Shown piece by piece: positions 1 to 9,236 of a DNA stretch of 64,000 nucleotides. Both the position numbers and the translations under genes were made by a program. The stretch covers positions 37,488-101,487 of the forward strand of contig JAHEZQ010000012.1 in NCBI GenBank assembly GCA_023250955.1. The letters run 5' to 3'. This DNA is from Melioribacter sp. Lineage in GTDB: Bacteria > Bacteroidota > Ignavibacteria > Ignavibacteriales > Melioribacteraceae. The number at the start of each line of letters is the position of its first letter. Within the stretch, counting starts at the first letter, position 1. Below the pieces are notes generated by a model. It did no database searches. It had not been told where the DNA came from and worked only from the letters and a program-made list of their open reading frames with translations.

Positions 1-621
1 TACATTTCTAGTGCGGGCTGCAATGCAACTGCAACTATACTTGGTTTGTATCCACTCTATAAAAATAATTTAGTTGAATTAGATAGAACGGTTATTGAGG
101 TTAAAGTTGGATCAAGTGAAGGCGGTAATAAAGGAAACGAAGGATCACATCATCCGGAGAGAGCCAATGTTGTGCGTTCCTATCAACCCACTCAACACAG
201 ACATACTGCTGAGATGCTTCAGGAACTTTCGTTCGGACAAAAACTTGCAATTCATTTTTCTGCAACTGCGATAGATATGGTTCGCGGGTTGCTCGCTACT
301 TGTCATGTTTTCTTGAAAGGTGATCTTCAAGAAAAAGATATTTGGAAAGTTTACCGCGATGCATATGGCAATGAGCAATTCATAAGAATTGTTAAAGAGA
401 GTGAAGGCATTTACCGTTATCCCGAACCGAAATTATTAATCGGCACAAATTATTGCGATATAGGATTTAAGAAAGATGAGTTTTCAAATCGTCTTGTTGT
501 TATAAGTGCGATTGATAATTTAATGAAAGGCGCGGCAGGACAAGCACTACAAGCGTTTAATTTAATGAATGGTTTTGATGAACGAACCGGGCTAGAATTT
601 CCGGGACTTCATCCAATTTGA
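1..621 (+). CDS. LysW-linked semialdehyde dehydrogenase (ArgC/LysY family), 5' end missing
   Basis: This is the C-terminal 206 residues of an NADPH-dependent reductase that converts an acyl phosphate to the semialdehyde in arginine and/or lysine synthesis. The frame is open from base 1, so the N-terminal nucleotide-binding domain lies outside the window. The catalytic cysteine sits in SAGCNAT (C7 of the fragment), followed by a segment with GSSEGG, SHHPER and HRHTAE. That pattern is closer to LysY, which works on LysW-bound substrates, than to classical ArgC. A LysZ-like kinase and a LysJ/ArgD-like aminotransferase follow on the same strand, which supports the LysW route. Whether the product is ornithine, lysine or both cannot be told from this fragment. 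Confidence 0.85.
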   Translation, partial: YISSAGCNATATILGLYPLYKNNLVELDRTVIEVKVGSSEGGNKGNEGSHHPERANVVRSYQPTQHRHTAEMLQELSFGQKLAIHFSATAIDMVRGLLATCHVFLKGDLQEKDIWKVYRDAYGNEQFIRIVKESEGIYRYPEPKLLIGTNYCDIGFKKDEFSNRLVVISAIDNLMKGAAGQALQAFNLMNGFDERTGLEFPGLHPI

Positions 622-633
622 CAAGAGAAAAAC

Positions 634-1278
634 GTGTGCCGACTACTATATGTTAATTCAAAAAATAAATTCCCATGTGCAGAGTATCTCAAAAAATTTG
701 CAGAGATTTCCAAGAACAGTAAAGAATTTCAAGGACATGGCTGGGGATGTGTATATTTTCAAAACGGAAAATGGAAATATTATAAAAATATTAAACCGAT
801 TTGGGAAGATGATCTTTTGCAATTCGGTGATTCAAACCGCTTAATTGCACATGCCAGAAGTGCATTCAAAGATGAAGGAATTGTTGTTGAAAATAATATG
901 CCGTTTTATGATGACAAATATATTTTTATTTTCAACGGCGAACTTAAAGGTGTAAAGATTAAAGAAGAAGGAAAGATTGGTGCAGAAAAAATATTCAATT
1001 ACATTAAAAGATTTGATAAGGGAAACATTAAAGCTGCTTTAAGCAAAGGTACCGAGATCATAAAAAATAAATCAAATTATATTCGTGCTATGAATATTAT
1101 TATGACTGACGAAAGATCGGCTTATGTCTATTCTCATTTCAACAAAGATGAAGATTACTTTACAATGAAGCTTAAAAAAAACGATAACATGCTAATTGTT
1201 TGTTCTGAAGAACTATCAAATGAAAATGATTGGACACCAATTCAAAATAATTCGTTAACGGAGATACCATGCTTTTAA
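634..1278 (+). CDS. class II glutamine amidotransferase-like protein
   Basis: 214 residues with a GTG start at 634, chosen because the second codon is Cys, the N-terminal nucleophile of class II (Ntn) glutamine amidotransferases after Met removal. Other visible landmarks are GHGWG around residue 36, HARSAF and FNGEL, which match the glutamine-binding and oxyanion regions of the family. No synthetase or transferase domain is fused, so an ammonia-accepting partner must be a separate protein or absent. It lies 12 bp after lysY and overlaps the lysZ start by 10 bp, so it is co-transcribed with the LysW pathway. Its role there is unknown to me; it may supply nitrogen to a neighbouring step or be a stand-alone amidase. 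Confidence 0.75.
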   Translation: MCRLLYVNSKNKFPCAEYLKKFAEISKNSKEFQGHGWGCVYFQNGKWKYYKNIKPIWEDDLLQFGDSNRLIAHARSAFKDEGIVVENNMPFYDDKYIFIFNGELKGVKIKEEGKIGAEKIFNYIKRFDKGNIKAALSKGTEIIKNKSNYIRAMNIIMTDERSAYVYSHFNKDEDYFTMKLKKNDNMLIVCSEELSNENDWTPIQNNSLTEIPCF

Positions 1279-2060
1279 TTAAGATTGGCGGTGGGAAGGA
1301 TTTGAATCTTGTTGGGATTATAAAAGATTTAGCTACACTAAATGAAAAATTTATTATAGTTCACGGTGCAAATGCTTTGCGAGATGATCTTGCAAAAAAA
1401 CTTGGTATTGAAAAGAAAGTCGTTACTTCGCTCTCCGGCTATGACTCCGTTTTTAGCGATGAGAACACAATTGATCTAGCTATGATGGCTTATGCGGGCT
1501 TAAGAAATAAAAGAATCGTAGAATTATTTCAGCAGAACGGAATTAATGCAGTCGGGCTTTCCGGTGTTGATGGAAAAGTGATTCAAGGTAAACGAAATAG
1601 TGGTATAAAAGTCCGTGAAGGCGGAAAGACATTATTGTTAAGAGACTTTTCCGGTAAACCGAAAGCAATTAACAAACAACTTTTAGATCTATTACTTGAT
1701 AACGGATACACGCCCGTTCTTAGTGTCCCATTGATTGACGAAAATAATTTTGCTATTAATTCCGAGAACGATGATATCATTGCATTGCTTCAGAACGAAT
1801 TCAAAGCAGAAAAAATAATTTCACTGATTGAAGCGCCGGGATTTTTATTAGATAAAAACGATTCGTCATCACTTGTTCCTAACATTTCAAAAACAGAGTT
1901 GGATGCAATGGAACAAAAAGTTGATGGAAGAATGAAAAGAAAAATTCTTGCGTTAAGAAAATTGTTCGAGTCTGGAGAAACAACTGTTATTCTATCAGAC
2001 GGCAGAACTGAAAATCCAATTAAAGATGCATTAGAAGGCAAAGGCACGACTATTTCGTAA
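1269..2060 (+). CDS. lysZ: LysW-linked amino-acid kinase (LysZ/ArgB family)
   Basis: 263 residues of the amino-acid kinase fold. KIGGG at residues 5-9 and HGAN near residue 33 are the phosphate-binding and acyl-substrate loops; GLSGVDG and the C-terminal GRMKRKI and GKGT segments follow the LysZ/ArgB pattern. The enzyme phosphorylates the side-chain carboxylate of the carrier-bound or acetylated substrate, giving the acyl phosphate used by the upstream reductase. It overlaps the glutamine amidotransferase gene by 10 bp. I prefer LysZ over ArgB because the neighbouring reductase is LysY-like; no LysW carrier or LysX ligase is in the window, and both would be expected just upstream. Confidence 0.85.
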   Translation: MLLIKIGGGKDLNLVGIIKDLATLNEKFIIVHGANALRDDLAKKLGIEKKVVTSLSGYDSVFSDENTIDLAMMAYAGLRNKRIVELFQQNGINAVGLSGVDGKVIQGKRNSGIKVREGGKTLLLRDFSGKPKAINKQLLDLLLDNGYTPVLSVPLIDENNFAINSENDDIIALLQNEFKAEKIISLIEAPGFLLDKNDSSSLVPNISKTELDAMEQKVDGRMKRKILALRKLFESGETTVILSDGRTENPIKDALEGKGTTIS

Positions 2061-2095
2061 AAAAAACTAGAAGTCAACTTTAATAAGATTAATAA

Positions 2096-2833
2096 ATGGA
2101 AAATAGTACACACATTAATTTTACAAATGTTTATGAGGATATCAAACGTTCAGAAGCTTATGCAACGTTGGAATTTCCCGGTACATATTATTTAGCCTAT
2201 CGTGATCTTCCAGAAATGATCTCCAAACATGTTAAAGGAAAAAATGCTCTCGACTTCGGATGTGGTACTGGCAGATCAACAAGATTTTTGAAAAGACACG
2301 GCTATGAAGTTCTCGGGACTGATATTTCCTCCAATATGATTAGAAAGGCAAAAGAATTCGATCCGGCCGGAGATTATCGAGTGATTAATGATGGGGATTT
2401 TTATCAACTTTCTAAAAATTATTTCGATCTAATTCTATCGGCATTTACTTTTGATAATATCCCTGGTATGGAGAAAAGAATAAAATTACTTTCGGGATTA
2501 TACGGGTTGTTAAACGAGAATGGTATTATAGTATTACTTGATTCCACGCCTGATATTTATATGAATGAATGGGCGTTATTTTCTACGAAAGATTTTCCCG
2601 AGAACAAAAATGCTCAGAGCGGAGACAAAGTAAAAATAATTATGAAGGATGTTGAAGATCGACGTCCGGTTGAAGATATAATCTGGTTTGAAAAAGATTA
2701 TTCGGAATTATTCGATAAATGCAATTTGAAGTTAATAGATTCAAAGAAACCTTTGGCAAGGGTAGAGGAGCCGTATAACTGGATTAGTGAAACCAAAATT
2801 GCACCTTGGATAATTTACGTGTTAAAAAAATAG
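2096..2833 (+). CDS. SAM-dependent methyltransferase, class I
   Basis: 245 residues with a Rossmann methyltransferase core. Motif I is ALDFGCGTGRST (51-62), followed by an acidic residue after strand 2 (LGTDIS, 73-78) and a motif IV-like segment, YFDLILSAFTFDN. There is no signal peptide or membrane segment, so it is cytosolic. It sits between lysZ (35 bp gap) and the aminotransferase (27 bp gap) on the same strand and is probably co-transcribed. The substrate cannot be read from the sequence; the C-terminal part does not resemble a methyltransferase subfamily I can name. Confidence 0.75.
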   Translation: MENSTHINFTNVYEDIKRSEAYATLEFPGTYYLAYRDLPEMISKHVKGKNALDFGCGTGRSTRFLKRHGYEVLGTDISSNMIRKAKEFDPAGDYRVINDGDFYQLSKNYFDLILSAFTFDNIPGMEKRIKLLSGLYGLLNENGIIVLLDSTPDIYMNEWALFSTKDFPENKNAQSGDKVKIIMKDVEDRRPVEDIIWFEKDYSELFDKCNLKLIDSKKPLARVEEPYNWISETKIAPWIIYVLKK

Positions 2834-2860
2834 GTTCATCTTCTATAATTTGGAGTAACA

Positions 2861-4015
2861 ATGATTGATTACAAAGCAATCACCCAGAAATATGAAATTG
2901 ATGTTTACCCTCGTCGCGATGTTGTTTTGGTAAAGGGAAAAGGTGCGCGCGTTTGGGACGATCAAGGTAATGAATATATTGATATGGCTGCGGGAATTAG
3001 TGTGGCAAATGTCGGGCATGCTAACGATAAAGTTGTGGAAGCGATTTCAAAACAAGCGGCAACTCTTATTACTTGTCCCAATACTTTTTACAACGATACT
3101 AAAGCAATCTTTCTAGAAAAACTTTTCAGCATCGTACCTAAGAATTTAACCAAAGCATTTTTAACGAACAGCGGAACAGAAGCGATTGAAGCAGCTATAA
3201 AGTTTGCACGTTTGAATACTAAGAAAACAAAATTCATTGCAGCAATGAAAGGCTTTCACGGAAGAACAATGGGTGCGTTAAGTGCTACATATAAAACAGA
3301 ATACCGCGAAGGATTTGGTCCGTTAGTTCCGGGTTTTTCCTTTGTTCCATATAATAATTTTGAAAAACTTTCTGCGGCTGTTGATGATGATACCGCAGGA
3401 ATAATCCTCGAACCCATTCAAGGCGAAGGCGGAATTAATATTGGGCAAAAAGAATATTTCCAAAAAGTAAGACAACTTTGCGATGAAAAAAATATTCTTC
3501 TGATCATTGATGAGATACAAACCGGCTTCTGCAGAACAGGGAAAATGTTTGCGATAGAGTATCTTGGAATCGAAGCAGATATGATGACGCTTGCAAAATC
3601 AATTGCAGGGGGATTTCCCATGGGTGCGTTACTTTGTTCAGATAAAATAACTGTTGAAAAAAGTAAACACGGCTCAACATTTGGAGGCAACCCGCTTGCA
3701 TGCGCAGCGGGAATAGCTGCAATAGATTTTATGCTCGAAAATAAATTATGGGAACAAGCAGAAGCTAAAGGAAAATATTTCAAAGAAAAACTAGAAAAGC
3801 ATCAGCTCGCTAAAGTTCGTGAAATTAGAATTATCGGACTAATGATCGGCATAGAATTAAAAGATAAGTCTCAGCCAGTAATACTTGAACTACTTAAACA
3901 TAAAATACTTTCTTTACCCGCTGGAACTACTGTACTACGTATGCTTCCACCATTGGTAATTAACTATGAAGACTTGGATACAGTTATTGAAAAACTGGTT
4001 GAAATTCTTGCTTAA
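2861..4015 (+). CDS. argD: class III aminotransferase (LysJ/ArgD family)
   Basis: 384 residues, the usual length of acetylornithine / LysW-lysine aminotransferases. Fold-type I PLP motifs are present: NSGTEAIEAAIKFAR for phosphate binding, GFHGRTMGAL, the IIDEIQTGFCRTG segment whose Asp contacts the pyridine nitrogen, and the Schiff-base lysine K246 in LAKSIAGG. GSTFGGNPLAC follows. It transfers an amino group from glutamate to the semialdehyde made by the ArgC/LysY homologue. It is the last gene of the cluster; a long inverted repeat lies downstream. Assignment to arginine versus lysine synthesis is open, since LysJ-type enzymes can serve both. Confidence 0.88.
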   Translation: MIDYKAITQKYEIDVYPRRDVVLVKGKGARVWDDQGNEYIDMAAGISVANVGHANDKVVEAISKQAATLITCPNTFYNDTKAIFLEKLFSIVPKNLTKAFLTNSGTEAIEAAIKFARLNTKKTKFIAAMKGFHGRTMGALSATYKTEYREGFGPLVPGFSFVPYNNFEKLSAAVDDDTAGIILEPIQGEGGINIGQKEYFQKVRQLCDEKNILLIIDEIQTGFCRTGKMFAIEYLGIEADMMTLAKSIAGGFPMGALLCSDKITVEKSKHGSTFGGNPLACAAGIAAIDFMLENKLWEQAEAKGKYFKEKLEKHQLAKVREIRIIGLMIGIELKDKSQPVILELLKHKILSLPAGTTVLRMLPPLVINYEDLDTVIEKLVEILA

Positions 4016-4030
4016 AATTACAGAGTTCAG

Positions 4031-4066
4031 AGTGTAGAGTAAGAATACTGTAATTTACTCTACACT
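4031..4066. terminator. perfect 12-bp inverted repeat after the amino-acid cluster
   Basis: AGTGTAGAGTAA (4031-4042) and TTACTCTACACT (4055-4066) are perfect reverse complements around a 12-base loop. No strong T tract follows, so it is either a weak terminator or a small dispersed repeat. A second, imperfect partner (ATTCTTCACTCTACGTTCT, from about 4069) could compete for the left arm. Confidence 0.5.
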
Positions 4067-4148
4067 TATTCATTCTTCACTCTACGTTCTGCTTTGCTTT
4101 CTAACCTCAATTCGTTTATTTTTCCCGTGCAAAAAATGAAAATTTCTT

Positions 4149-4517
4149 ATGATTCTTGATTACATACCCATTATTCTAGTAATAATCGTTGCCGCTGCTT
4201 TCGGCGGGATCGTTGTTTTTTCATCAACTCTTTTTGGACCTCAACGCCCGACAAAAATCAAAACAATGACTTATGAAAGCGGTAAAGATCCGGTCGGTAC
4301 AACTCACGAAAGAATTTCGATTAAGTATTATCTCGTTACAATGATGTTCATCATTTTTGATATCGAAGTAATTTATGTTTATCCATGGGCGGTACAATTC
4401 AAAAAATTATTTGCCGATCTAGGAATTTTTGCTTTTATGCCGATGTTTATTTTTTTAATAGTGCTTGAATTAGGATTTCTTTATGTCTATATGAAAGGCG
4501 GATTGAAATGGGATTAG
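4149..4517 (+). CDS. nuoA: NADH-quinone oxidoreductase subunit A
   Basis: 122 residues with three hydrophobic segments (about 5-28, 62-84 and 90-114), the layout of NuoA. The conserved loop after helix 1, with the TYESG(K)DPVG stretch, and the helix-2 segment [15 protein letters not shown] are diagnostic. It is an inner-membrane subunit of complex I at the junction of peripheral and membrane arms. It overlaps nuoB by 10 bp and starts a nuoA-B-C-D-E-F run. Confidence 0.95.
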   Translation: MILDYIPIILVIIVAAAFGGIVVFSSTLFGPQRPTKIKTMTYESGKDPVGTTHERISIKYYLVTMMFIIFDIEVIYVYPWAVQFKKLFADLGIFAFMPMFIFLIVLELGFLYVYMKGGLKWD

Positions 4518-5026
4518 AAGCAGTACTTCAAAAAGAAGGGTTTTTAACAACAACAATAGATGCTGTCGTTGGGTGGGCGCGCAAGAGCTCTGTATGGCCA
4601 ATGCCAATGGGAATTTCCTGCTGCGCAATTGAAATGATCGCTGCTGCAGATCCGAAATATGATATAGCAAGATTTGGTTCTGAAGTAATGCGTTTTAGTC
4701 CGCGTCAATCCGATCTTATGATTGTAGCCGGAACAGTAACATATAAAATGGCTCAAGTTGTTAGAAGAATTTATGATCAAATGCCGGAACCAAAATGGGT
4801 AATTGCAATGGGCGCTTGTACCTCTTCGGGCGGAATGTACCGTTCATATAGCGTTGTGCAAGGGATAGATCAATTTCTACCCGTTGATGTCTACACTGCC
4901 GGCTGTCCACCTCGTCCGGAAAATTTATTAAATGCATTAATGACTATTCAAGAAAAAATTGGAAAAACCAGAGCACGCGATTTTCAGAACAGATCACTTG
5001 CTGAACTTGAACACTCTCAAAACTAA
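4508..5026 (+). CDS. nuoB: NADH-quinone oxidoreductase subunit B (N2 cluster)
   Basis: 172 residues. The ligands of the terminal 4Fe-4S cluster N2 are visible: C38 and C39 in [10 protein letters not shown]104 in GACTSSGG and C133 in GCPPRPE. The subunit passes electrons to quinone at the NuoB/NuoD interface. It overlaps nuoA by 10 bp and is followed 3 bp later by nuoC. Confidence 0.96.
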   Translation: MGLEAVLQKEGFLTTTIDAVVGWARKSSVWPMPMGISCCAIEMIAAADPKYDIARFGSEVMRFSPRQSDLMIVAGTVTYKMAQVVRRIYDQMPEPKWVIAMGACTSSGGMYRSYSVVQGIDQFLPVDVYTAGCPPRPENLLNALMTIQEKIGKTRARDFQNRSLAELEHSQN

Positions 5027-5029
5027 TCC

Positions 5030-5524
5030 ATGAATACCAAAGAACTAATTATTGAAAGAGTAAAAGAAAAATTTAGCGAATCTATTGAAGAGATTTCGGA
5101 TTTTAGAGATGACTTATGTTTTACAATTAAGAAAGATCAAATTGTAAACCTTGGTAAATTTTTGAAAGAAGAACCCGATCTTCAATTTATTATGTGTAAA
5201 GATGTAACTGCAATTGATTGGGCAACCCGCAAAAAAAGATTTACAACCGTTTACCACATTTATTCTTTCAAACTAAATTACACATTAAGATTAAAATCAA
5301 ATATTGATGACGATCCTCCAACTATAGAAACTGTTTCGGCTGTTTGGCAAAGTGCAAATTGGTACGAACGCGAAACATGGGATATGTACGGAATAAAATT
5401 TATTAACCATCCCGACCTTAGAAGAATATATATGCCCGAAGGATTTGAACATCATCCATTGAAAAAAGATTTTCCTGTTTTAGGAATTCCAGGCTCATTA
5501 CCTCTTCCCAATAAAGCAGATTAA
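5030..5524 (+). CDS. nuoC: NADH-quinone oxidoreductase subunit C
   Basis: 164 residues of the 30-kDa subunit family. The C-terminal signature SANWYERETWDMYGI, followed by HPDLRRIYMPEGF and HPLKKDFPV, is typical. It is a peripheral-arm subunit that packs against NuoD. Here it is separate from nuoD, unlike the NuoCD fusion of enterobacteria; nuoD begins 1 bp after the stop. Confidence 0.95.
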   Translation: MNTKELIIERVKEKFSESIEEISDFRDDLCFTIKKDQIVNLGKFLKEEPDLQFIMCKDVTAIDWATRKKRFTTVYHIYSFKLNYTLRLKSNIDDDPPTIETVSAVWQSANWYERETWDMYGIKFINHPDLRRIYMPEGFEHHPLKKDFPVLGIPGSLPLPNKAD

Positions 5525-5525
5525 G

Positions 5526-6776
5526 ATGGATAGAATTAAACAAATATATAACGACGAAAAACTTCTTAAGAAACTTCAGGAAGATCAAAACCTCACTATC
5601 GAAGATGTTCTTGAAAACGAAATGGTAATCAACATGGGTCCACAGCACCCGGCAACTCATGGTGTGCTTCGACTTGTATTGCGTCTTGATGGTGAAACTG
5701 TTGTTGGAATTGTACCTGAACTTGGCTATCTGCACCGCGGTTATGAAAAAATGGCTGAGAACATGAGCTACATCGAATTTATTCCTCATACAGACCGTCT
5801 TGATTACACCGGAACAATGTGCAATAATGTTGGTTACGTTCTCGCAGTAGAAAAACTTGCAGGAATCGAAGCGCCAAAACGTGCACAATATATTCGAATG
5901 ATTGTTGCCGAACTTTCAAGAATTGCAGCGCACATGGTTGCAATCGGTACTTATGCAATGGATGTTGGCGCAGTTACAATGGTTATGTGGACATTCCGTG
6001 AACGAGAAAAGATAAATAGTATTTTCGATAGAATTGCCGGTGCGAGATTCACAACAAGTTATACGCGTATAGGAGGAGTTGCCTCAGATATTGATGATCA
6101 GTCAATAGCAGAAATTGTAAAGTTTTTATCCGAGTTAGAACCGGCATTGGTTGAGATGGATAAGTTGATGCTTTCAAATAGAATTTTTATTGGCCGCCTT
6201 GAAGGAATTGGAATTCTTCCTAAAGAAGATGCTATTGCACTTGGCGTTACCGGTCCAAACTTACGAGCAAGCGGAGTCGAATACGATGTTCGTCGCGCTA
6301 AACCTTATTTATTTTACAATGAAATAGATTTTAAAATTCCAACTTTCTCACAAGGTGACTGTCTTGCAAGATATTTCCAGAGAGGCGATGAAGTAAGAGA
6401 AAGTATAAAAATATTACGTCAATGCTTGGATAAAATTCCTAATGGTGAAGTGATTGCAAATTCACCCAAAAAAGTTCTTCCGCATAAAACAGAAATTTAT
6501 TCCAAGATGGAAGAACTTATTCATGATTTTATGATTATTAATTTTGGAATTAATCCTCCGGTAGGCGATACGTTTCTTTCTGTTGAGAATCCGAAAGGTG
6601 AATTAGGATTTTATATTGTAAGTAACGGAAGCGGACAACCGTGGAAATTGAAAATTCACTCACCATCATTTTGCAATCTTCAAGCACTATCACAACTTTG
6701 CAAAGGAGCCATGGTTTCTGATGTTATCGCAATTATTGGAAGTCTTGATCCTGTGATGGGAGAAGCTGATAAATAA
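5526..6776 (+). CDS. nuoD: NADH-quinone oxidoreductase subunit D (49-kDa)
   Basis: 416 residues, normal for the family. MGPQHPATHGVLRL near residue 37 carries the quinone-site histidine, and the LGYLHRGYEKMAEN and PHTDRLDY segments are conserved. Together with NuoB it forms the quinone-binding cavity. It starts one base after nuoC. A 49-bp gap precedes nuoE. Confidence 0.96.
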   Translation: MDRIKQIYNDEKLLKKLQEDQNLTIEDVLENEMVINMGPQHPATHGVLRLVLRLDGETVVGIVPELGYLHRGYEKMAENMSYIEFIPHTDRLDYTGTMCNNVGYVLAVEKLAGIEAPKRAQYIRMIVAELSRIAAHMVAIGTYAMDVGAVTMVMWTFREREKINSIFDRIAGARFTTSYTRIGGVASDIDDQSIAEIVKFLSELEPALVEMDKLMLSNRIFIGRLEGIGILPKEDAIALGVTGPNLRASGVEYDVRRAKPYLFYNEIDFKIPTFSQGDCLARYFQRGDEVRESIKILRQCLDKIPNGEVIANSPKKVLPHKTEIYSKMEELIHDFMIINFGINPPVGDTFLSVENPKGELGFYIVSNGSGQPWKLKIHSPSFCNLQALSQLCKGAMVSDVIAIIGSLDPVMGEADK

Positions 6777-6825
6777 ATTAAGAGTAAGATTAAAAGAAAG
6801 AGTAAGAACAAAGGTCTAGATTTAT

Positions 6826-7299
6826 ATGCCATTTAAGTTTACTGAAGAAAGTATTAGTCGAATTGAAGTAGCAAGAAAAAAATATCCTACCGCACTTGCT
6901 GCTGTGATGGATACAGTTTATATCGCTCAAGAACAGAATGGATTTATCAGCAATGAAGTAATGGAAGAAATTGCAAATGTTCTTGGCATTGATAAAGTAA
7001 ATGTTCTAAGTGTTGTTACCTTCTACACAATGTATCACACCAAACCGATGGGTAAATACCATGTTCAAGTCTGCACAAATGTTTCGTGTATGCTTCGCGG
7101 CGCTTATGAAATTTGGGATGGTGTAAAGGATAAGTTAGGACTTGATCACATGAAAGTTTCTCTGGATGGAAAATATTCTCTCGAGGAAGTTGAATGTATG
7201 GGCGCTTGCGGTTATGCGCCTATGATCGCAGTTAACGAAGATTATTTTGAAAATCTAAATAAAGAAAAAGTTTTTGAAATTTTGGATTCGCTCAAATAA
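6826..7299 (+). CDS. nuoE: NADH-quinone oxidoreductase subunit E (24-kDa)
   Basis: 157 residues with a thioredoxin-like domain binding the 2Fe-2S cluster N1a. The four ligands are C83 and C88 (VCTNVSCML) and C124 and C128 (ECMGACGYAP). It forms the NADH-oxidising module with NuoF, whose start codon overlaps the last base of the nuoE stop. Confidence 0.95.
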   Translation: MPFKFTEESISRIEVARKKYPTALAAVMDTVYIAQEQNGFISNEVMEEIANVLGIDKVNVLSVVTFYTMYHTKPMGKYHVQVCTNVSCMLRGAYEIWDGVKDKLGLDHMKVSLDGKYSLEEVECMGACGYAPMIAVNEDYFENLNKEKVFEILDSLK

Positions 7300-8621
7300 T
7301 GGAAAGAATAGTTCTTCCTCAAATAGAAAATTTCAATCAGATAGAAGTTTATCTTGCTAATGGTGGATTTGAATCTGCAAAAAAAGCGTTTGCAAAAACT
7401 CCCGATCAAATTATTGATGAGGTTAAGAAGTCCGGATTACGCGGTAGAGGCGGGGCTGCATTCTCTGCCGGATTGAAGTGGAGTTTCATGCCGAAGACTA
7501 CGGATAAGCCAAAGTATCTCTGCATCAATGGTGATGAAAGCGAACCAGGTTCTTTTAAAGACAGACAAGTTTTTGAAGACAATCCTTTTCAACTTATAGA
7601 AGGTGCAATTATAACTTGCTATGCAATTGGTGCTAAGGTTGCATATCTGTACATCCGCGGTGAATATCACAAATGGATTAAGATGATGCAGAAAGCCGTT
7701 GATGAAGCTTATGCTCGTGGATTTGTTGGCGAAAAGATGAAAGAAACATTTGGAATAGATTTTAGTTGTGATCTTTACATCCATAAAGGTGCCGGTGCTT
7801 ACATTTGCGGCGAAGAATCTTCCTTAATGAATTCAATCGAAGGACTTCGCGGTTATCCGCGTGTTAAACCGCCATTTCCTGCACAAAGAGGATTATGGGG
7901 CTGTCCAACTACGATCAATAATGTTGAAACAATTACAAACGTTCCGGCGATCATGAAAAACGGTTGGGAATGGTTTTCAAAAATTGGTGCGCCGAAACAT
8001 CCCGGAACAATTTTATTTGGTATCAGCGGACATGTAAACAAACCCGGAGTTTATGAATTACCTTCAGGAGTTCTTCTAACAGATTTAATTTTTAATGTTG
8101 CTGGTGGTGTCCCGAATAACAAAAAAATTAAATGTGTAATTCCTGGTGGATCATCTATGCCACCGTTACGCGGAGATCAGCTTGAAGGTGTGCGAATGGA
8201 TGCTGAATCATTGAAAGAAGTTGGTTCTGCAATCGGTACCGGCGGAGTAATGGTAATGGATGAAGATACAAATCTTCTAAAAGTATTAATCCGGATCGCT
8301 CATTTCTATCATCATGAAAGTTGTGGGCAATGTACTCCTTGTCGTGAAGGCACAGGCTGGATGGAAAAAACTTTGCTCAGAATAGATGAAGGCAATGGAA
8401 CAACAGCAGATTTGGATTTATTGATTAGCGTTGCAAACAATATAGAAGGCAATACAATTTGTGCTTTAGGAGATGCAGCAGCTTGGCCTGTTAAGTTTAT
8501 GATAGCACGTTTCCGAGATGAATTTGAAAAATATGTAAATAAAAGTATATCCATTCCAGTTCCCAACAAAGTTCACTCAATGCGTGGAACGGCAATCCCT
8601 CTAGAAGAAATTCAAAAGTAA
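7299..8621 (+). CDS. nuoF: NADH-quinone oxidoreductase subunit F (FMN, NADH site)
   Basis: 440 residues. The FMN/NADH site is marked by GLRGRGGAAF near residue 47 and by GDESEPG; CGEESSL and PPFPAQRGLWG follow. The N3 cluster motif SCGQCTPCREG lies near residue 340 and its fourth cysteine is in CALGD near 388. It oxidises NADH and feeds electrons through N3. This is the last nuo gene here; a terminator follows and NuoG-N are not in the window. Confidence 0.96.
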   Translation: MERIVLPQIENFNQIEVYLANGGFESAKKAFAKTPDQIIDEVKKSGLRGRGGAAFSAGLKWSFMPKTTDKPKYLCINGDESEPGSFKDRQVFEDNPFQLIEGAIITCYAIGAKVAYLYIRGEYHKWIKMMQKAVDEAYARGFVGEKMKETFGIDFSCDLYIHKGAGAYICGEESSLMNSIEGLRGYPRVKPPFPAQRGLWGCPTTINNVETITNVPAIMKNGWEWFSKIGAPKHPGTILFGISGHVNKPGVYELPSGVLLTDLIFNVAGGVPNNKKIKCVIPGGSSMPPLRGDQLEGVRMDAESLKEVGSAIGTGGVMVMDEDTNLLKVLIRIAHFYHHESCGQCTPCREGTGWMEKTLLRIDEGNGTTADLDLLISVANNIEGNTICALGDAAAWPVKFMIARFRDEFEKYVNKSISIPVPNKVHSMRGTAIPLEEIQK

Positions 8622-8631
8622 TTGAGAATGC

Positions 8632-8663
8632 AGGCGAATCTTTGGTTCGCCTTTATTATTTTA
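8632..8663 (+). terminator. rho-independent terminator after nuoF
   Basis: Stem AGGCGAA (8632-8638) and TTCGCCT (8646-8652) with a 7-base loop, followed by a T-rich run. It ends the nuoA-F transcript. Confidence 0.75.
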
Positions 8664-8693
8664 TAGCAGTTAAATCAATCACAATCAGAATAG

Positions 8694-9236
8694 ATGACAA
8701 GAATTAGAAATATCATGTTTCTTTTAGTTGCTTTAATATTTGTATTCAATTCGTTTGGATTCATTTTTTATTTTTTGATTGAAAGAAAACATGCAAAAGA
8801 AGAAGCATTTAAGGAAATAGCTATCTTAAAATCACAAGAGAAGATTGAAATTCTCTCTATTCCTAAATCCGTGATTAATGACAGCAAAGTCTTTCAGCGC
8901 ATTAATAAGAAAGAGTTTAGATATGAAGGGAAGATGTTTGATATATTTAAGGAAGAGAAACAAGCCGAGAAAACAATTTTTTATTGTATTCATGATGAAA
9001 AAGAAGATAAGCTGGAAAAAGATTTTTCAAAAACAGTAAATAAAAACCTTAATCAAAAAGCCATAGCGGGTTCTTCCATCAATTTTAATCATTTGATACA
9101 ATTTGCTGAATATGGAATGAAGTGGGAAAATAATTCACCTATTAGCAAAATAAAGTATTCAAACTACTTGAATAGTAATTACATGCTTAACACACCGAAA
9201 ATATTAACTCCGCCTCCGAAGAATTCACTCATCTAA
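8694..9236 (+). CDS. small membrane-anchored protein of unknown function
   Basis: 180 residues. One hydrophobic segment at about 8-29 is followed by a charged, lysine-rich domain, so the protein is probably an inner-membrane anchored or exported protein with a periplasmic body. There is no lipobox. Only one cysteine is seen (FYCIHDE). I recognise no family. It precedes the TonB-dependent receptor gene on the same strand by 110 bp, so a link to that receptor's metal or siderophore uptake is possible but unproven. Confidence 0.6.
   Translation: MTRIRNIMFLLVALIFVFNSFGFIFYFLIERKHAKEEAFKEIAILKSQEKIEILSIPKSVINDSKVFQRINKKEFRYEGKMFDIFKEEKQAEKTIFYCIHDEKEDKLEKDFSKTVNKNLNQKAIAGSSINFNHLIQFAEYGMKWENNSPISKIKYSNYLNSNYMLNTPKILTPPPKNSLI

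Noticed and set aside
5418..5888. 156-residue minus-strand ORF
   Set aside because: It lies antisense across nuoC/nuoD, which are fully supported.
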